Of a stretch of DNA of 64,000 bases, positions 36,335 through 48,986 are shown piece by piece. Position numbers and translations under genes: made by a program. The stretch is from Curtobacterium sp. MCSS17_007 (GTDB taxonomy: Bacteria; Actinomycetota; Actinomycetes; Actinomycetales; Microbacteriaceae). The stretch lies in the NCBI RefSeq assembly GCF_003234175.2, contig NZ_CP126257.1, positions 1,736,001-1,800,000 of the forward strand. The letters run 5' to 3'. The notes below the pieces were generated by a model. That model was given only the letters and a program-made list of their open reading frames with translations. It did no database searches and had not been told where the DNA came from. How positions within the stretch are numbered: position 1 is the stretch's first letter; each line of letters starts with the position of its first letter.

Positions 36335-36338
<4 letters not shown>
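35439..36338 (-). CDS. pyrF: Orotidine 5'-phosphate decarboxylase (type 2)
   Basis: A 299-residue enzyme producing UMP from OMP. It is the longer type 2 form common in Actinobacteria. The catalytic lysine is in [14 protein letters not shown], the N-terminal substrate aspartate in LCVGIDPH, and the C-terminal phosphate region in [11 protein letters not shown] 36338 overlaps the carB stop by 4 nt, and its own stop overlaps gmk. It ends the pyrimidine part of the operon; pyrD and pyrE are absent from the window. Confidence 0.95.
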
Positions 36339-39627
<3,289 letters not shown>

Positions 39628-39628
<1 letters not shown>

Positions 39629-40857
39629 CAGTTGCTGCTTTCGTTCTGCGCGGCCGACGCGCCGGCGTCGGTCGTCGGGTCGGCTGCGGGGGTCGTGGCG
39701 GTGGCGGTCGCCGCGTCGAGCGGCTTGCCCTCGCGTCGCGCACGGACCAGGTCCGCGAACCGGTCGAACAGGTACATGGAGTCGTGCGGGCCGGCCGCCG
39801 CCTCGGGGTGGTACTGCACGCTGAACGCGGGCACGTCGAGCGCGCGGAGGCCCTCGACGACCTGGTCGTTCAGGGAGTAGTGCGAGACCTCGACCCGACC
39901 GAACCCGGCCGGCGACTCGAGCACCTCGCCCAGGGGCGCGTCGACCGCGAAGCCGTGGTTCTGGCTCGTGATCTCGACCTTGCCGGTGGCGGTGTCGAGC
40001 ACGGGCTGGTTGATGCCGCGGTGGCCGAAGGGCAGCTTGTACGTACCGAAGCCGAGCGCGCGGCCGAGGAGCTGGTTGCCGAAGCAGATGCCGAAGAACG
40101 GGCGGCCGGTCTTCAGGGACTCCTGCAGCAGCGACACCTGCGCGTCGGACGCCGCCGGGTCACCGGGGCCGTTCGAGTAGAAGAGCGCGTCGGGGTCGAG
40201 TTCCTGCAGCGCGGACGCCGTGATGTCCTGCGGCACGACGTGCACCTCGAAGCCGCGCTCGGCGAGGTAGCGGGTGGTCGAGGCCTTCACCCCGAGGTCG
40301 AGCACGGCCAGCGTGCCGATCTGCTCGCCCACCGCGGGGACCACGTAGGTCTCCGGGGTCGACACGATCGACGAGAAGCTCGCGCCGGCCATGGCGGCCT
40401 GGTCGCGCACGGCCTGCAGCTGCTCGTCGGCGGACAGTTCCGCGTCCGCGCCGCTGAACACGCCGCCCTTCATGGCACCGGCGTCGCGGATGCGTCGGGT
40501 GAGCGCGCGGGTGTCGACGCCGGAGATGCCCACGATGCCGTCGCGCACCAGGTGGTCGTCGAGCGTCGCGTTCGCCCGGTGGTTCGACACGACGCGGCTG
40601 GGGTCGCGGACCACGTAGCCGGCGACCCAGATGCGACGGGACTCGGGGTCCTCGTCGTTGACGCCGGTGTTGCCGATGTGCGGCGCGGTCTGCACCACGA
40701 TCTGTCCGGCGTAGGACGGGTCGGTCAGCGTCTCCTGGTAGCCGGTCATGCCGGTGGCGAAGACGACCTCTCCCAGGGATCGGCCTCGGGCGCCGTAGGC
40801 CCGTCCGTCGTAGCGGGTGCCGTCCTCGAGGACCAGTACGGCCCGTTCGCGTGTCAT
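39628..40857 (-). CDS. carA: Carbamoyl-phosphate synthase small subunit
   Basis: A 409-residue glutaminase subunit. The N-terminal domain starts [17 protein letters not shown]. The class I amidotransferase domain has the catalytic cysteine in [16 protein letters not shown], then QNHGFAV and the His/Glu pair in [14 protein letters not shown]. The C-terminal 30 residues are a low-complexity Ala/Thr/Asp tail. The long open frame upstream is a shadow of the PH protein gene; ATG 40857 is used, overlapping that gene's stop by one base. Confidence 0.96.
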
Positions 40858-41399
40858 CAGTTCGTCCCTTCGCCCGCGGTGTGCGGGTGTTCGTGCGTCG
40901 TCGTCAGTCCCTGCAGGGCGGCGAGTGCTGCTGCGTCGCCCTCCGGGAACCGGAAGTAGGTGTCGAGGTCCGTCGCTGCTGCGGCGCCGGTCGCCGTCCA
41001 TCGCAGACGGACCAGTCCCCCGGGTTCGACCACCCGGTCGATGGCCACGGTGGCCCGGTCGGCGCCGCGGACGTCGGCCGCGGCGATCCACCGGTCGGCG
41101 GTGCCGGCGTGGTGCAGGACCACCCCGGTGTCGTGCACGGTCACGCCTCCGCGTGCGCGGAACCCGAGACCGCCCGCCGTGATCCGTTCGAGGGGTTCGT
41201 CGGCGCGGGTCGTCGCGACGGAGAACCCGTCCCACGACCCGACCGCCGGCCCGGGGTCGACCGGGACCGGGACGGGAGGCACGGTGTCGGCCTGTCGCCG
41301 GGTCCGCGTCCGCCACGTGCGCGCCATCGCGACGAACAGCGCGGCCACCAGGAGGAGGACGACTCCCCCGACCAGCCAGCGGAGCGCGTCACCGTTCAC
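40857..41399 (-). CDS. PH-like membrane protein of the pyr operon
   Basis: A 180-residue protein with a single N-terminal transmembrane helix (about 7-24), a basic stop-transfer stretch, a Pro-rich linker ([12 protein letters not shown]) and a C-terminal domain of about 110 residues resembling the bacterial PH-like fold. A protein of this type sits between pyrC and carA in many Actinobacteria (Rv1382 in Mycobacterium tuberculosis). The function is unknown. The linker is partly encoded by an exact copy of the 17-bp interspersed repeat. The start is probably GTG 41399, 16 nt after the pyrC stop. Confidence 0.8.
   Translation of the reverse strand: MNGDALRWLVGGVVLLLVAALFVAMARTWRTRTRRQADTVPPVPVPVDPGPAVGSWDGFSVATTRADEPLERITAGGLGFRARGGVTVHDTGVVLHHAGTADRWIAAADVRGADRATVAIDRVVEPGGLVRLRWTATGAAAATDLDTYFRFPEGDAAALAALQGLTTTHEHPHTAGEGTN
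41270..41286 (+). repeat. 17-bp repeat inside PH-like gene
   Basis: An exact GGACGGGAGGCACGGTG, identical to the arms of the polA terminator. It is read on the minus strand as TVPPV in the linker after the membrane helix, in the same reading frame as the copy in rsmB. Confidence 0.7.
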
Positions 41400-41415
41400 C
41401 GGGTCACCGCCCGGC

Positions 41416-42762
41416 TCACGCTGCCGCCGCCTTCGCCGCGGCCGCCACGGTCTCGGTGTCGACGAGCGCCCCGTCGAGGAGCGTGGGGTACCCCTGGTGG
41501 AACGTCGCGACGACCCGCCCGGGCAGGCGCATCCCGAGGTACGGGGAGTTCTGCGACTGGCCGGCGAGGTCGTCGACCGAGAACTCCCGGACCGCGGTCG
41601 GGTCGTACAGCGTGACCTCGGCGGGGGCACCCTCGGCGATGCGCTGGCCGTGACCCGCGACCTGCCCGATGCGTGCCGGGGCCTCGGACAGCACCCGGGC
41701 GACGTCGGCCCAGTCGAGCCGGCCGTCCTCGACCACGGCGGCGTGCACGACGCTCAGCGCCGACTCGAGCCCGACCATGCCGTTCGCCGCTGCGGGCCAC
41801 TCGCAGCACTTCGCCTCGGCGGTGTGCGGGGCGTGGTCGGTCGCGACGATGTCGATCGTGCCGTCGGCCAGGGCGGTGCGCAGGGCGTCGACGTCCTCGC
41901 GGGAGCGCAGCGGCGGGTTGACCTTGTAGCGGGCGTCGTACCCGGGGGCACCGTCGACACCGGCGATGAGGTCTTCGGTGAGCACGAGGTGGTGCGGCGT
42001 GACCTCGGCGGTGACGTCGATCCCGCGGGACTTCGCCCACCGGATGACCTCGACGCTGCCCGCGGTCGAGACGTGGCAGACGTGCAGCCGGGCGCCGACG
42101 TGGTCGGCGAGCAGGACGTCGCGGGCGATGATCGCCTCCTCCGCCACTGCGGGCCAGCCGGCGAGCCCGAGCTCCGACGACAGCCGGCCCTCGTTCATCT
42201 GCGCACCGATGGTCAACCGGGGCTCCTGCGCGTGCTGTGCGAGCACGCCGCCGAAGCCCTTGATGTACTCGAGCGCCCGGCGCATGAGGAGCGGGTCCGC
42301 CACGCAGGAGCCGTCGTCCGAGAAGACGCGGACCTTCGCGCGGCTCGTCGCCATCGCGCCGATCTCCGACAGGTGCGTGCCCTGCAGGCCCTGTGACACC
42401 GCACCGATCGGGCGGACCGTCACGTAGCCGGCGTCGTCCCCGAGCGCCTGCACCTGTTCGACGACGCCCGCCGTGTCCGCGACCGGCGAGGAGTTCGCCA
42501 TGGCGTTGACGGCGGTGAAGCCACCGGCTGCCGCGGCGCGCGAGCCGGTGAGGACGGTCTCCGACTCCTCGAAGCCGGGCTCGCGGAGGTGCGTGTGCAG
42601 GTCCACGAGACCGGGCAGGGCGATCAGACCGTCCGCGTCGACGACCGTGGCACCGGTCGCGTCGAGACCGGACCCGACCGCGGTGATGCGTCGTCCCTCC
42701 AGGCGGATGTCGGCACGCGAGCCGTCCACCAGCTGCGCGCCGCGGATGAGGTGGGCGGTCAT
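41416..42762 (-). CDS. pyrC: Dihydroorotase
   Basis: A 448-residue class I amidohydrolase converting carbamoyl aspartate to dihydroorotate. The zinc ligands are in [15 protein letters not shown], further histidines in EVTPHHL and [10 protein letters not shown], and the catalytic aspartate in [14 protein letters not shown]. Its start overlaps the pyrB stop by 4 nt (ATGA). The order pyrR-pyrB-pyrC-PH-carA-carB-pyrF is standard for Actinobacteria. Confidence 0.97.
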   Translation of the reverse strand: MTAHLIRGAQLVDGSRADIRLEGRRITAVGSGLDATGATVVDADGLIALPGLVDLHTHLREPGFEESETVLTGSRAAAAGGFTAVNAMANSSPVADTAGVVEQVQALGDDAGYVTVRPIGAVSQGLQGTHLSEIGAMATSRAKVRVFSDDGSCVADPLLMRRALEYIKGFGGVLAQHAQEPRLTIGAQMNEGRLSSELGLAGWPAVAEEAIIARDVLLADHVGARLHVCHVSTAGSVEVIRWAKSRGIDVTAEVTPHHLVLTEDLIAGVDGAPGYDARYKVNPPLRSREDVDALRTALADGTIDIVATDHAPHTAEAKCCEWPAAANGMVGLESALSVVHAAVVEDGRLDWADVARVLSEAPARIGQVAGHGQRIAEGAPAEVTLYDPTAVREFSVDDLAGQSQNSPYLGMRLPGRVVATFHQGYPTLLDGALVDTETVAAAAKAAAA

Positions 42763-43721
42763 GCGACGGGCTCCTTCGGTTCGTGCTCGCCGGTCAGGGC
42801 GAGGTACAGGACGGCCATCCGGACGGAGACGCCGTTGGCGACCTGCTCGACGACGGTCGAGCGCGGATCGTCGGCGGCGACACCGGCGATCTCCAGGCCG
42901 CGGTTCATCGGGCCCGGGTGCATGATCAGCGTGCGCTCGGACAGCGCTGCCGCCCGTGCCGCCGTGAGGCCGAAGTGCCGCGTGTACTCGCGGGGGTTCG
43001 GGAAGAACGCGTCGTTCATCCGCTCCTGCTGGATGCGGAGGAGCATCACGACGTCCGGGTCCTCGGCGAGGGCGGCGTCGAGGTCGTGGTGCACCGCGGC
43101 GCCGAACGGACGGTCGACGGCGGGCAGCAGGGTCGGCGGGGCCGCGAACGTCACCTCGGCACCCAGCGTGCCGAGCAGCCAGGCGTTGCTCCGCGCGACG
43201 CGACTGTGCAGGACGTCGCCGACGATCGTCACCCGGACGCCGTCGAGGCCCTTCCCGCGGCTCGCCTCGCCGTGCAGGCGGCGGCGCATCGTGAAGGCGT
43301 CGAGCAGGGCCTGCGTGGGGTGCTCGTGCGTACCGTCGCCGGCGTTCACGACCGGGACGTCGATCCAGTCGGCCTCGGCGAGCACCCGCGGGGCACCGGA
43401 TGCCGGGTGCCGCATGACGATGCCGTCGATGCCCATCGCGCCGAGGGTCTGGACGGTGTCCTTCAGGGACTCGCCCTTCGAGACGCTGGAGCCCTTCGCC
43501 GCGAAGTTGATGACGTCGGCGGACAGGCGCTTGGCGGCGGCCTCGAAGGAGATGCGGGTGCGGGTCGAGTCCTCGAAGAAGAGGTTCACGACGGTCTTGC
43601 CGCGGAGGGCCGGGAGCTTCCGGACCTCACGGGTGTTGACCTCGGCCATCTCCTCGGCGACGTCGAGGATCCGGACTGCGTCAGCACGCGACAGGTCGGC
43701 GGTGGAGAGGAGGTGCTTCAC
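42759..43721 (-). CDS. pyrB: Aspartate carbamoyltransferase
   Basis: A 320-residue catalytic subunit forming carbamoyl aspartate. The carbamoyl-phosphate site is [15 protein letters not shown], and [17 protein letters not shown] and [11 protein letters not shown] follow. No pyrI gene is present, so control is expected at the RNA level through PyrR. GTG 43721 overlaps the pyrR stop by 4 nt; the open frame upstream is a shadow of pyrR. Confidence 0.97.
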   Translation of the reverse strand: MKHLLSTADLSRADAVRILDVAEEMAEVNTREVRKLPALRGKTVVNLFFEDSTRTRISFEAAAKRLSADVINFAAKGSSVSKGESLKDTVQTLGAMGIDGIVMRHPASGAPRVLAEADWIDVPVVNAGDGTHEHPTQALLDAFTMRRRLHGEASRGKGLDGVRVTIVGDVLHSRVARSNAWLLGTLGAEVTFAAPPTLLPAVDRPFGAAVHHDLDAALAEDPDVVMLLRIQQERMNDAFFPNPREYTRHFGLTAARAAALSERTLIMHPGPMNRGLEIAGVAADDPRSTVVEQVANGVSVRMAVLYLALTGEHEPKEPVA

Positions 43722-44314
43722 GAGGCACCACCCTGCTGGGACTGCTGCGGGTCGCCCTGCTGCGGATCGCTCTGCTCGATGACGACCTCGTCGCTGCCGT
43801 CGGTCTCGGTCAGGCGCAGCGTGACCCGCTCGTCGGACGCGGTCGGCAGGTTCTTGCCGACGTGGTCCGCACGGATGGGCAGTTCGCGGTGGCCACGGTC
43901 GACGAGCACCGCGAGCCGCACCGCCCGGGGGCGCCCGATGCCCTGCAGGGCGTCGAGCGCTGCCCGGACGGTACGACCGGAGTAGAGCACGTCGTCGACC
44001 AGCACGACGACCTTGCCGTCGATGCCGCTCGTCGGGATCGTCGTGCGGTGCGGCGCACGACCGATGCCGTGGCCGAGGTCGTCCCGGTGCATCGTGACGT
44101 CGAGCGTGCCGAGCCGCTGGTCGCGGTCCGCTGCCCACTCGGGTTCGATGTCGGCCAGGACGCGGTCGAGCCGCTCGGCCAGGACGGCACCCCGTGTCGG
44201 GATGCCCAGCAGCACGAGGTCCGAGGCACCGTGGTTGGCCTCGAGGATCTCGTGCGCGATGCGTGTCAGAGCACGCGTGATGTCGGGGTGTTGCAGGACC
44301 GTTCTGGTGCCCAC
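43718..44314 (-). CDS. pyrR: Pyrimidine operon regulator/uracil phosphoribosyltransferase
   Basis: A 198-residue UMP/UTP-responsive RNA-binding regulator. The PRPP-binding loop is [21 protein letters not shown], with the basic RNA-binding and dimer regions [14 protein letters not shown] and [24 protein letters not shown] Gln-rich tail ([13 protein letters not shown]) is additional. GTG 44314 has AAGGAGG 5 nt upstream. It is the first gene of the pyr operon, and its leader contains a PyrR-binding sequence, so it is autoregulated. Confidence 0.96.
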   Translation of the reverse strand: MGTRTVLQHPDITRALTRIAHEILEANHGASDLVLLGIPTRGAVLAERLDRVLADIEPEWAADRDQRLGTLDVTMHRDDLGHGIGRAPHRTTIPTSGIDGKVVVLVDDVLYSGRTVRAALDALQGIGRPRAVRLAVLVDRGHRELPIRADHVGKNLPTASDERVTLRLTETDGSDEVVIEQSDPQQGDPQQSQQGGAS

Positions 44315-44319
44315 GCCGA

Positions 44320-44354
44320 CCTCCTTCCCCGCCTCACCGGACGGACTTAAAGGA
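44320..44354 (-). promoter_or_regulatory. PyrR-binding leader hairpin covering the SD
   Basis: On the minus strand the leader contains UCCGGUGAGGC (44341 down to 44331), which fits the known PyrR loop consensus UCCNGNGAGGY. UCCUUU (44354-44349) can pair with the Shine-Dalgarno AAGGA (44320-44326 contains AAGGAGG), closing the loop and hiding the ribosome-binding site. This matches the translational-repression mode described for mycobacterial pyrR. The whole leader is only about 47 nt. Confidence 0.75.
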
Positions 44355-44368
44355 CGCTGACGTGGACA

Positions 44369-44374
44369 ACCCTA
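44369..44374 (-). promoter_or_regulatory. Candidate -10 box of pyr operon
   Basis: TAGGGT on the minus strand overlaps the nusB stop codon and would start transcription near 44362, just before the PyrR hairpin. Confidence 0.5.
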
Positions 44375-44857
44375 CTCGGACTCCTGGCCCCCTGCGACCG
44401 TCCGACCGGACGGTGCGGCTGCCTGGTCGGCGGTCCGACCGGACGGTGCACGGCCACCCGCGACGGCACCGAGCACACCGTTGACGAAGCCGGCGGAGTC
44501 GTCGGTGGACAGCGACTGGGCGAGCTCGACCGCCTCGGCGATCGCGACCGCGTCCGGGACCTCCGGGTTGTACCGGAGCTCCCAGACACCCATCCGCAGG
44601 ATGCACCGGTCGAGCACGGGCATCCGGGCGATGGACCAGCCCTGTGCGTGCTCGACGATCACCTTGTCGATCGCCGCACGGTCGTCGTCGATGCCCGTGA
44701 CGATCTGCCGGGCGTAGTCCCAGCTCGACGCTCGCTCGGGCTGGTCGAGGTGACGGACCGTCTCGGTGGCCAGGACGTCCGCGATCGGCAGCTCGCGGAC
44801 CTCCGCCACGTACAGCATGTCGAGGGCGCGCTTCCGGGCCTTCGAACGAGCACTCAT
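44372..44857 (-). CDS. nusB: Transcription antitermination factor NusB
   Basis: A 161-residue all-alpha protein that binds boxA RNA with NusE in rRNA antitermination. It has the N-terminal ARSKARKRALDMLYVAE and C-terminal LRYNPEVPDAVAIAEAVELAQSLSTDDSAGFVNGVL regions typical of the family, with the latter core GFVNGVLGAV. The last 25 residues repeat APSGRT twice and are encoded by two copies of a GTCCGACCGGACGGTGC sequence. It lies 10 nt after efp. Confidence 0.95.
   Translation of the reverse strand: MSARSKARKRALDMLYVAEVRELPIADVLATETVRHLDQPERASSWDYARQIVTGIDDDRAAIDKVIVEHAQGWSIARMPVLDRCILRMGVWELRYNPEVPDAVAIAEAVELAQSLSTDDSAGFVNGVLGAVAGGRAPSGRTADQAAAPSGRTVAGGQESE
44397..44450 (-). repeat. Duplicated palindromic segment at nusB 3' end
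   Basis: GTCCGACCGGACGGTGC occurs at 44400-44416 and 44433-44449. The first copy is extended to ACCGTCCG-AC-CGGACGGT, an 8-bp hairpin. It encodes the repeated APSGRT tail of NusB and lies just upstream of the pyr promoter, so it might also act as a terminator. Confidence 0.55.
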
Positions 44858-44867
44858 GGGCGAGCGC

Positions 44868-45431
44868 CTAGTTGTTGACGCGGCCGAGGAAGCTGCCGTC
44901 GCGCGTGTCGATCTTCACCGTGGTGCCGTTCTCGAGGTACAGCGGGACCTGGATGCGGTGACCGGTCGCGATGATCGTCGCGTCCTTCGTGCCGCCCGAG
45001 GAGCGGTCGCCCTGCAGGCCCGGCTCGGTCTCGACCTCGGTGACGATGGACGTCGGGAGCTCGATGTAGAGCGGGTTGCCCTCGTTCATCGCGATGGTGA
45101 CCATGGCGGACTCGAGCAGGTAGTTCTTCGCGTCGCCGACGACGGTCTCGGAGACGGGGACCTGGTCGTAGGTGTCGGTGTCCATGAAGACGTAGGACTC
45201 GCCGTCCTGGTACAGGTACTGGTAGTCGCGACGGTCCACGGTCGCGGTGTCGATCTTCGCACCGGCGTTGAACGTGCGGTCGACGACCTTGCCCGAGACG
45301 ACGTTCTTCAGCTTGGTCCGGACGAACGCGCCGCCCTTGCCCGGCTTGACGTGCTGGAACTCGACGACCGACCAGAGCTGCCCGTCGATGATGAGAACGG
45401 CGCCGTTCTTGATGTCAGTGGTACTCGCCAT
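44868..45431 (-). CDS. efp: Elongation factor P
   Basis: A 187-residue factor that rescues ribosomes stalled at polyproline. The domain I tip is [19 protein letters not shown] with Lys32, in the KPGKG context characteristic of actinobacterial, probably unmodified, EF-P. Domains II and III (OB folds) follow, ending [18 protein letters not shown] precedes ATG 45431. It begins the efp-nusB unit; a TACACT box about 90 nt upstream is the candidate promoter. Confidence 0.97.
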   Translation of the reverse strand: MASTTDIKNGAVLIIDGQLWSVVEFQHVKPGKGGAFVRTKLKNVVSGKVVDRTFNAGAKIDTATVDRRDYQYLYQDGESYVFMDTDTYDQVPVSETVVGDAKNYLLESAMVTIAMNEGNPLYIELPTSIVTEVETEPGLQGDRSSGGTKDATIIATGHRIQVPLYLENGTTVKIDTRDGSFLGRVNN

Positions 45432-45522
45432 GGGTCTTCCGTTCGATGTGGTTGTGAAGGTCTCCCGGACGTGCGTCCGGTCCCGGCGACGGCGGGCCAG
45501 AGCCCGTGCCGACGCCCCGACG

Positions 45523-45528
45523 AGTGTA
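45523..45528 (-). promoter_or_regulatory. Candidate -10 box of efp
   Basis: TACACT on the minus strand, about 92 nt before the efp ATG, gives a leader of about 85 nt. Confidence 0.4.
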
Positions 45529-45569
45529 GCGGACCCACGGCTCGCGTCCCGGGCCCCGCTCCGGGCCCG

Positions 45570-47258
45570 TCACCGTCGGCGGCGCGCCCACCATGCGTCG
45601 ACCGCTGCCCACACCAGCAGCACCACCGCCGCCCCGCCGAGGATCCCGCCCGCTGCGCCGGTGGACAGCACCGCGCCCGGCCGCGTCGGGGCCGCGAGGT
45701 ACACGATCGCGAGCACTCCGGCACCCGCACCGAGGAGCACGAGGAGCACCCGACGGACCAGCCCGGACACCACCTCGCGGTCGCGCCGGTCCGAGAACAG
45801 CCGGATGTTCACCGCGAGCCGACCCGTCTCGAGCGCCTCCCCGATGCGGTCCACCCGTCGCGGCAGCTTGCGGCCCGTCGAGACGACGCCGAACAGTTCG
45901 CGGAGGGCGAGGTCCCGCACCGCCCGCGGACGCAGCTGGTCGCGGATCTGCCGTCGCGCCAGGTCCCGCGACTCCTCGAGCAGGTCGAACGACGGGGCGA
46001 GGCTGCGGAGCGTCCCCTCGAAGATCGCGAGCGCCCGCGCGGCGGCGACGAAGTCCGGCGGCGGCTTGAGCCGGTAGCGCCCGAAGACCGCGACGGCGTC
46101 GTCGACCGTCTCGACCCCGATGCGAGCACCCGGCCCGAGCTCGTCCGCGACGAAGGCGGCGATGTCGCGTCGGAAGTCCGGCTCGTCCTCGGCGTCACGG
46201 ACGGGCGCCATCCGCATCACGGCGTCGGCGATCCGTTCGGTGTCGTCCTGGATGTACCCGGCGAGGAGGTCCTGGACGGTGGCCCGCAGCCCCGGGTCGA
46301 GTCGCCCGACCGACCCGAAGTCGATGAGGGCGGGACGCCCGTCGGGCAGGAGCACGACGTTCCCCGGGTGGAGGTCGGCGTGGTAGATCCCGTCGAAGAC
46401 GACCTGCCGGAGGAAGGCGTCCAGCACGGCGCGCATCGGGGTGTCGAGGTCCGGCCCGGCGCCCGCCGCCCGCAGCGCACTGAGGGTCTCGCCCTCGAGG
46501 AACTCCATCACCATCACCCGGCGTCCCGAGAGCTCGCGGTAGGGCTCCGGGTAGGCGACCGCGTCGGGGCGGGCACTCCGGGTCTGCGCTGCACGCAGGG
46601 CGGTCAGGTTCCGCATCTCCGACGTGAAGTCCACCTGCCGGACGAGGTCGTCGGCGTACTGCTGCGCGACGTCGGCGACGCCGACCTGCCGGGCCTCGGT
46701 GCTCGTCCGCGCGAGGAACCGGACGACCCGCAGCGCGATCTCGACGTCACGGCGGACCGCGACGTCGATCCCGGGGCGCTGGACCTTGACGGCGACGACG
46801 GTGCCGTCGCGCAGTGTCGCCCGGTGCACCTGGGCGATCGACGCGGCGGCGACCGGTTCCGGGTCGAACGAGGCGAAGACCGCTCCGACGGGCGCGCCGA
46901 GCTCCTCCGCGAGCAGGGTTGCGACCGCTGCCGGGTCCGCGGGTCGGACGCTCCGCTGCAGGTGCGCGAGCCCCTCTGTCCACTCGTCCGGCAGCAGGTC
47001 GTCGCGCGTCGAGAGGAGCTGTCCCATCTTCACGAACCCGCCTCCGGCCTCCTCGAGGGCACGGCGCAGGTGCTCGGCCTGCCGTCGCCGCAGGTCGGAG
47101 GTCTCCGGGTCGCGTGAGAAGTCGAGGCGTCGGAAGGGGACGAGTCCGTGTCGGCGGGCGATCGCCAGCAGCTCGGCGAAGCGCCGCGCGCGGGAGCGCA
47201 GACTGCCGACGGTGGCGTCCTGCTGGCCGAGGTCGCTCAGACGGGGCGGGGTGGGCAC
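45570..47258 (-). CDS. AarF/UbiB-family protein kinase-like membrane protein
   Basis: A 562-residue ABC1/ADCK/UbiB-type atypical kinase. The family KxGQ motif is FVKMGQLLSTRDDLLP, the Ala-rich loop is AAASIAQVH, the catalytic segment is HADLHPGNVVLLPDG and the metal-binding DFG is LIDFGSVG. Two C-terminal transmembrane helices (about 500-525 and 530-555) anchor it. UbiB proteins support quinone synthesis or lipid-quinone handling; the substrate in menaquinone-using Actinobacteria is unknown. GTG 47258 lies 6 nt after CACACT. It sits between aroB and efp, where aroQ and pepQ are found in some relatives. Confidence 0.92.
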   Translation of the reverse strand: MPTPPRLSDLGQQDATVGSLRSRARRFAELLAIARRHGLVPFRRLDFSRDPETSDLRRRQAEHLRRALEEAGGGFVKMGQLLSTRDDLLPDEWTEGLAHLQRSVRPADPAAVATLLAEELGAPVGAVFASFDPEPVAAASIAQVHRATLRDGTVVAVKVQRPGIDVAVRRDVEIALRVVRFLARTSTEARQVGVADVAQQYADDLVRQVDFTSEMRNLTALRAAQTRSARPDAVAYPEPYRELSGRRVMVMEFLEGETLSALRAAGAGPDLDTPMRAVLDAFLRQVVFDGIYHADLHPGNVVLLPDGRPALIDFGSVGRLDPGLRATVQDLLAGYIQDDTERIADAVMRMAPVRDAEDEPDFRRDIAAFVADELGPGARIGVETVDDAVAVFGRYRLKPPPDFVAAARALAIFEGTLRSLAPSFDLLEESRDLARRQIRDQLRPRAVRDLALRELFGVVSTGRKLPRRVDRIGEALETGRLAVNIRLFSDRRDREVVSGLVRRVLLVLLGAGAGVLAIVYLAAPTRPGAVLSTGAAGGILGGAAVVLLVWAAVDAWWARRRR

Positions 47259-47264
47259 CGGACC

Positions 47265-47270
47265 AGTGTG
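47265..47270 (-). promoter_or_regulatory. Possible leaderless -10 box of UbiB gene
   Basis: CACACT on the minus strand with 6 nt to the GTG start; the first base departs from TANNNT. Confidence 0.35.
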
Positions 47271-47325
47271 CTCCCCCGTCCTGCGGGCCCACCCCGTTCC
47301 TGCACAGCCAGGAGGACGTCCTCCG

Positions 47326-48423
47326 CTAGACGCCGACCTCCTGGTAGGCGGTGAACAGCAGGTGGTCCTCCGGACCCTCGAGCGTGACCGGCTTGCCGAC
47401 GCCGTCGAGGATGATGAACCGGAGCATGCCGGCCCGCGCCTTCTTGTCCCGCCGCATCGTGGCGAGGAGCCCCTCCCACCGCCCGAGCCCGTAGGACGTG
47501 GGCAGCTCGAGGGACTCGAGGATCGAGCGGTGCCGGTCCACCGTCGCGTCGTCCAGGTGTCCCGTCAGCCTGGCGAGCTCGGCGGCGAACACCATCCCGA
47601 CCGACACGGCAGCGCCGTGCCGCCACTGGTAGCGCTCGGCGTGCTCGATCGCGTGGCCGAGGGTGTGCCCGTAGTTCAGGACCTCCCGGCGCCCCTGCTC
47701 GGTGAAGTCGTCCGCGACGACCTCGGCCTTCAGCGCGATGGCGAGCTCGACGACGCGGCGGAACTCCGGGGTCGTGGGGTCGGTGACGCGCGCGACGTCC
47801 GCCTCGATCACGTCGAGGATCTCCGGCACCGCGATGAACCCGGCCTTCACGATCTCCGCGAAGCCGGTGAGCACGTCGTTGCGCGGCAGCGTCCGGACGA
47901 GGTCGAGGTCGGCGACGACGGCGCGCGGGTGGTGGAACGCCCCGACGAGGTTCTTGCCCTCGTTCGTGTTGATCCCGGTCTTGCCGCCGACGCTCGCGTC
48001 CACCATCCCGAGCACGCTCGTCGGGATCGCGACGAACGCCACGCCACGCAACCAGGTCGCGGCGACGAAGCCCGCGAGGTCCGTCACGGCTCCGCCGCCG
48101 AGACCGATGACGGCGTCGGTGCGGGTGAAGTCGGCCTGGCCCATGACCTGCCAGCAGAACGCCGCGACCTCGACGCGCTTGGCGGCCTCGGCGTCCGGCA
48201 CCTCGGCGATGAGCGCGTCGAGTCCGGCCTCGACCAGGACGGCACGGAGGTCGTTCGCCCTGGCGCCGAGCGTCGGCGCGTGCACGATGAGGACCTTCGC
48301 GACCCGGGGGCCGAGCAGCGCGGGGACCGAGGCGAGCAGACCGTTGCCGACCACGACGGGGTAGCCGTCCTCGCCGCCGACGCGGATCTCGGTGGTGCCC
48401 TCGGGCAGGTTCGACGCGGTCAC
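47326..48423 (-). CDS. aroB: 3-Dehydroquinate synthase
   Basis: A 365-residue NAD- and zinc-dependent enzyme converting DAHP to 3-dehydroquinate. The NAD-binding motif is AVIGLGGGAVTDLAGFVAATWLRGV. Zinc ligands are in the GFAEIVKAG region and NYGHTLGHAIEH. Its start overlaps the aroK stop by 4 nt. Confidence 0.96.
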   Translation of the reverse strand: MTASNLPEGTTEIRVGGEDGYPVVVGNGLLASVPALLGPRVAKVLIVHAPTLGARANDLRAVLVEAGLDALIAEVPDAEAAKRVEVAAFCWQVMGQADFTRTDAVIGLGGGAVTDLAGFVAATWLRGVAFVAIPTSVLGMVDASVGGKTGINTNEGKNLVGAFHHPRAVVADLDLVRTLPRNDVLTGFAEIVKAGFIAVPEILDVIEADVARVTDPTTPEFRRVVELAIALKAEVVADDFTEQGRREVLNYGHTLGHAIEHAERYQWRHGAAVSVGMVFAAELARLTGHLDDATVDRHRSILESLELPTSYGLGRWEGLLATMRRDKKARAGMLRFIILDGVGKPVTLEGPEDHLLFTAYQEVGV

Positions 48424-48986
48424 GGTGTCCCTCCGGTGGTGTGCTGGTCTTCGGTGAGCCAGGCGACCACGTCACGGACGACGTGCGACATCGGGCGTCG
48501 CGACGTGTCGAAGGTGGCGTGGGCGAGCTCGGCGTAGGTGGCTGCCCTGGCGTCGGCGATCGTCTGCCAGGCATCGATGCCCCCCTGGGCGAGGAGCGGC
48601 CGGTCGCTGCCCGCGATCCGCTCCGCGACGGCCTCGGGCGAGACGGTGAGCAGCACGATGCGGGCCCCGCGCAGGGCCGCGCGCGTGTCCGGGTGCGTCA
48701 CCGCGCCGCCGCCGACCGAGACCACTCCCCCGGTGGCGACGGCGGTCCGGACCGCCTCGGCCTCGAGCTCCCGGAACGCCGGTTCTCCGCGGTCGGCGAA
48801 GATGCCGGGGATGGGTCCGTGCGTCCGCGCGATGACCTTGTCGGTGTCGGTGAACGACACGCCGAGGGCCTTCGCGACACGCTTGCCGACACTCGACTTG
48901 CCGGCGCCCATCGGTCCGATCACCACGACGGCCGCGTCGACGCCCGGCACGCGGCCGTCGGGCGTCGACGCGTCGGTGCTGCTCAC
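48420..48986 (-). CDS. aroK: Shikimate kinase
   Basis: A 188-residue P-loop kinase making shikimate 3-phosphate. The Walker A motif is [11 protein letters not shown]. The shikimate-binding Asp-Arg region is [13 protein letters not shown] and [10 protein letters not shown], and the GGG of VVSVGGGAV is conserved. The N-terminal 18 residues are extra. It is coupled to aroC upstream and aroB downstream through 4-nt overlaps. Confidence 0.96.
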   Translation of the reverse strand: MSSTDASTPDGRVPGVDAAVVVIGPMGAGKSSVGKRVAKALGVSFTDTDKVIARTHGPIPGIFADRGEPAFRELEAEAVRTAVATGGVVSVGGGAVTHPDTRAALRGARIVLLTVSPEAVAERIAGSDRPLLAQGGIDAWQTIADARAATYAELAHATFDTSRRPMSHVVRDVVAWLTEDQHTTGGTP

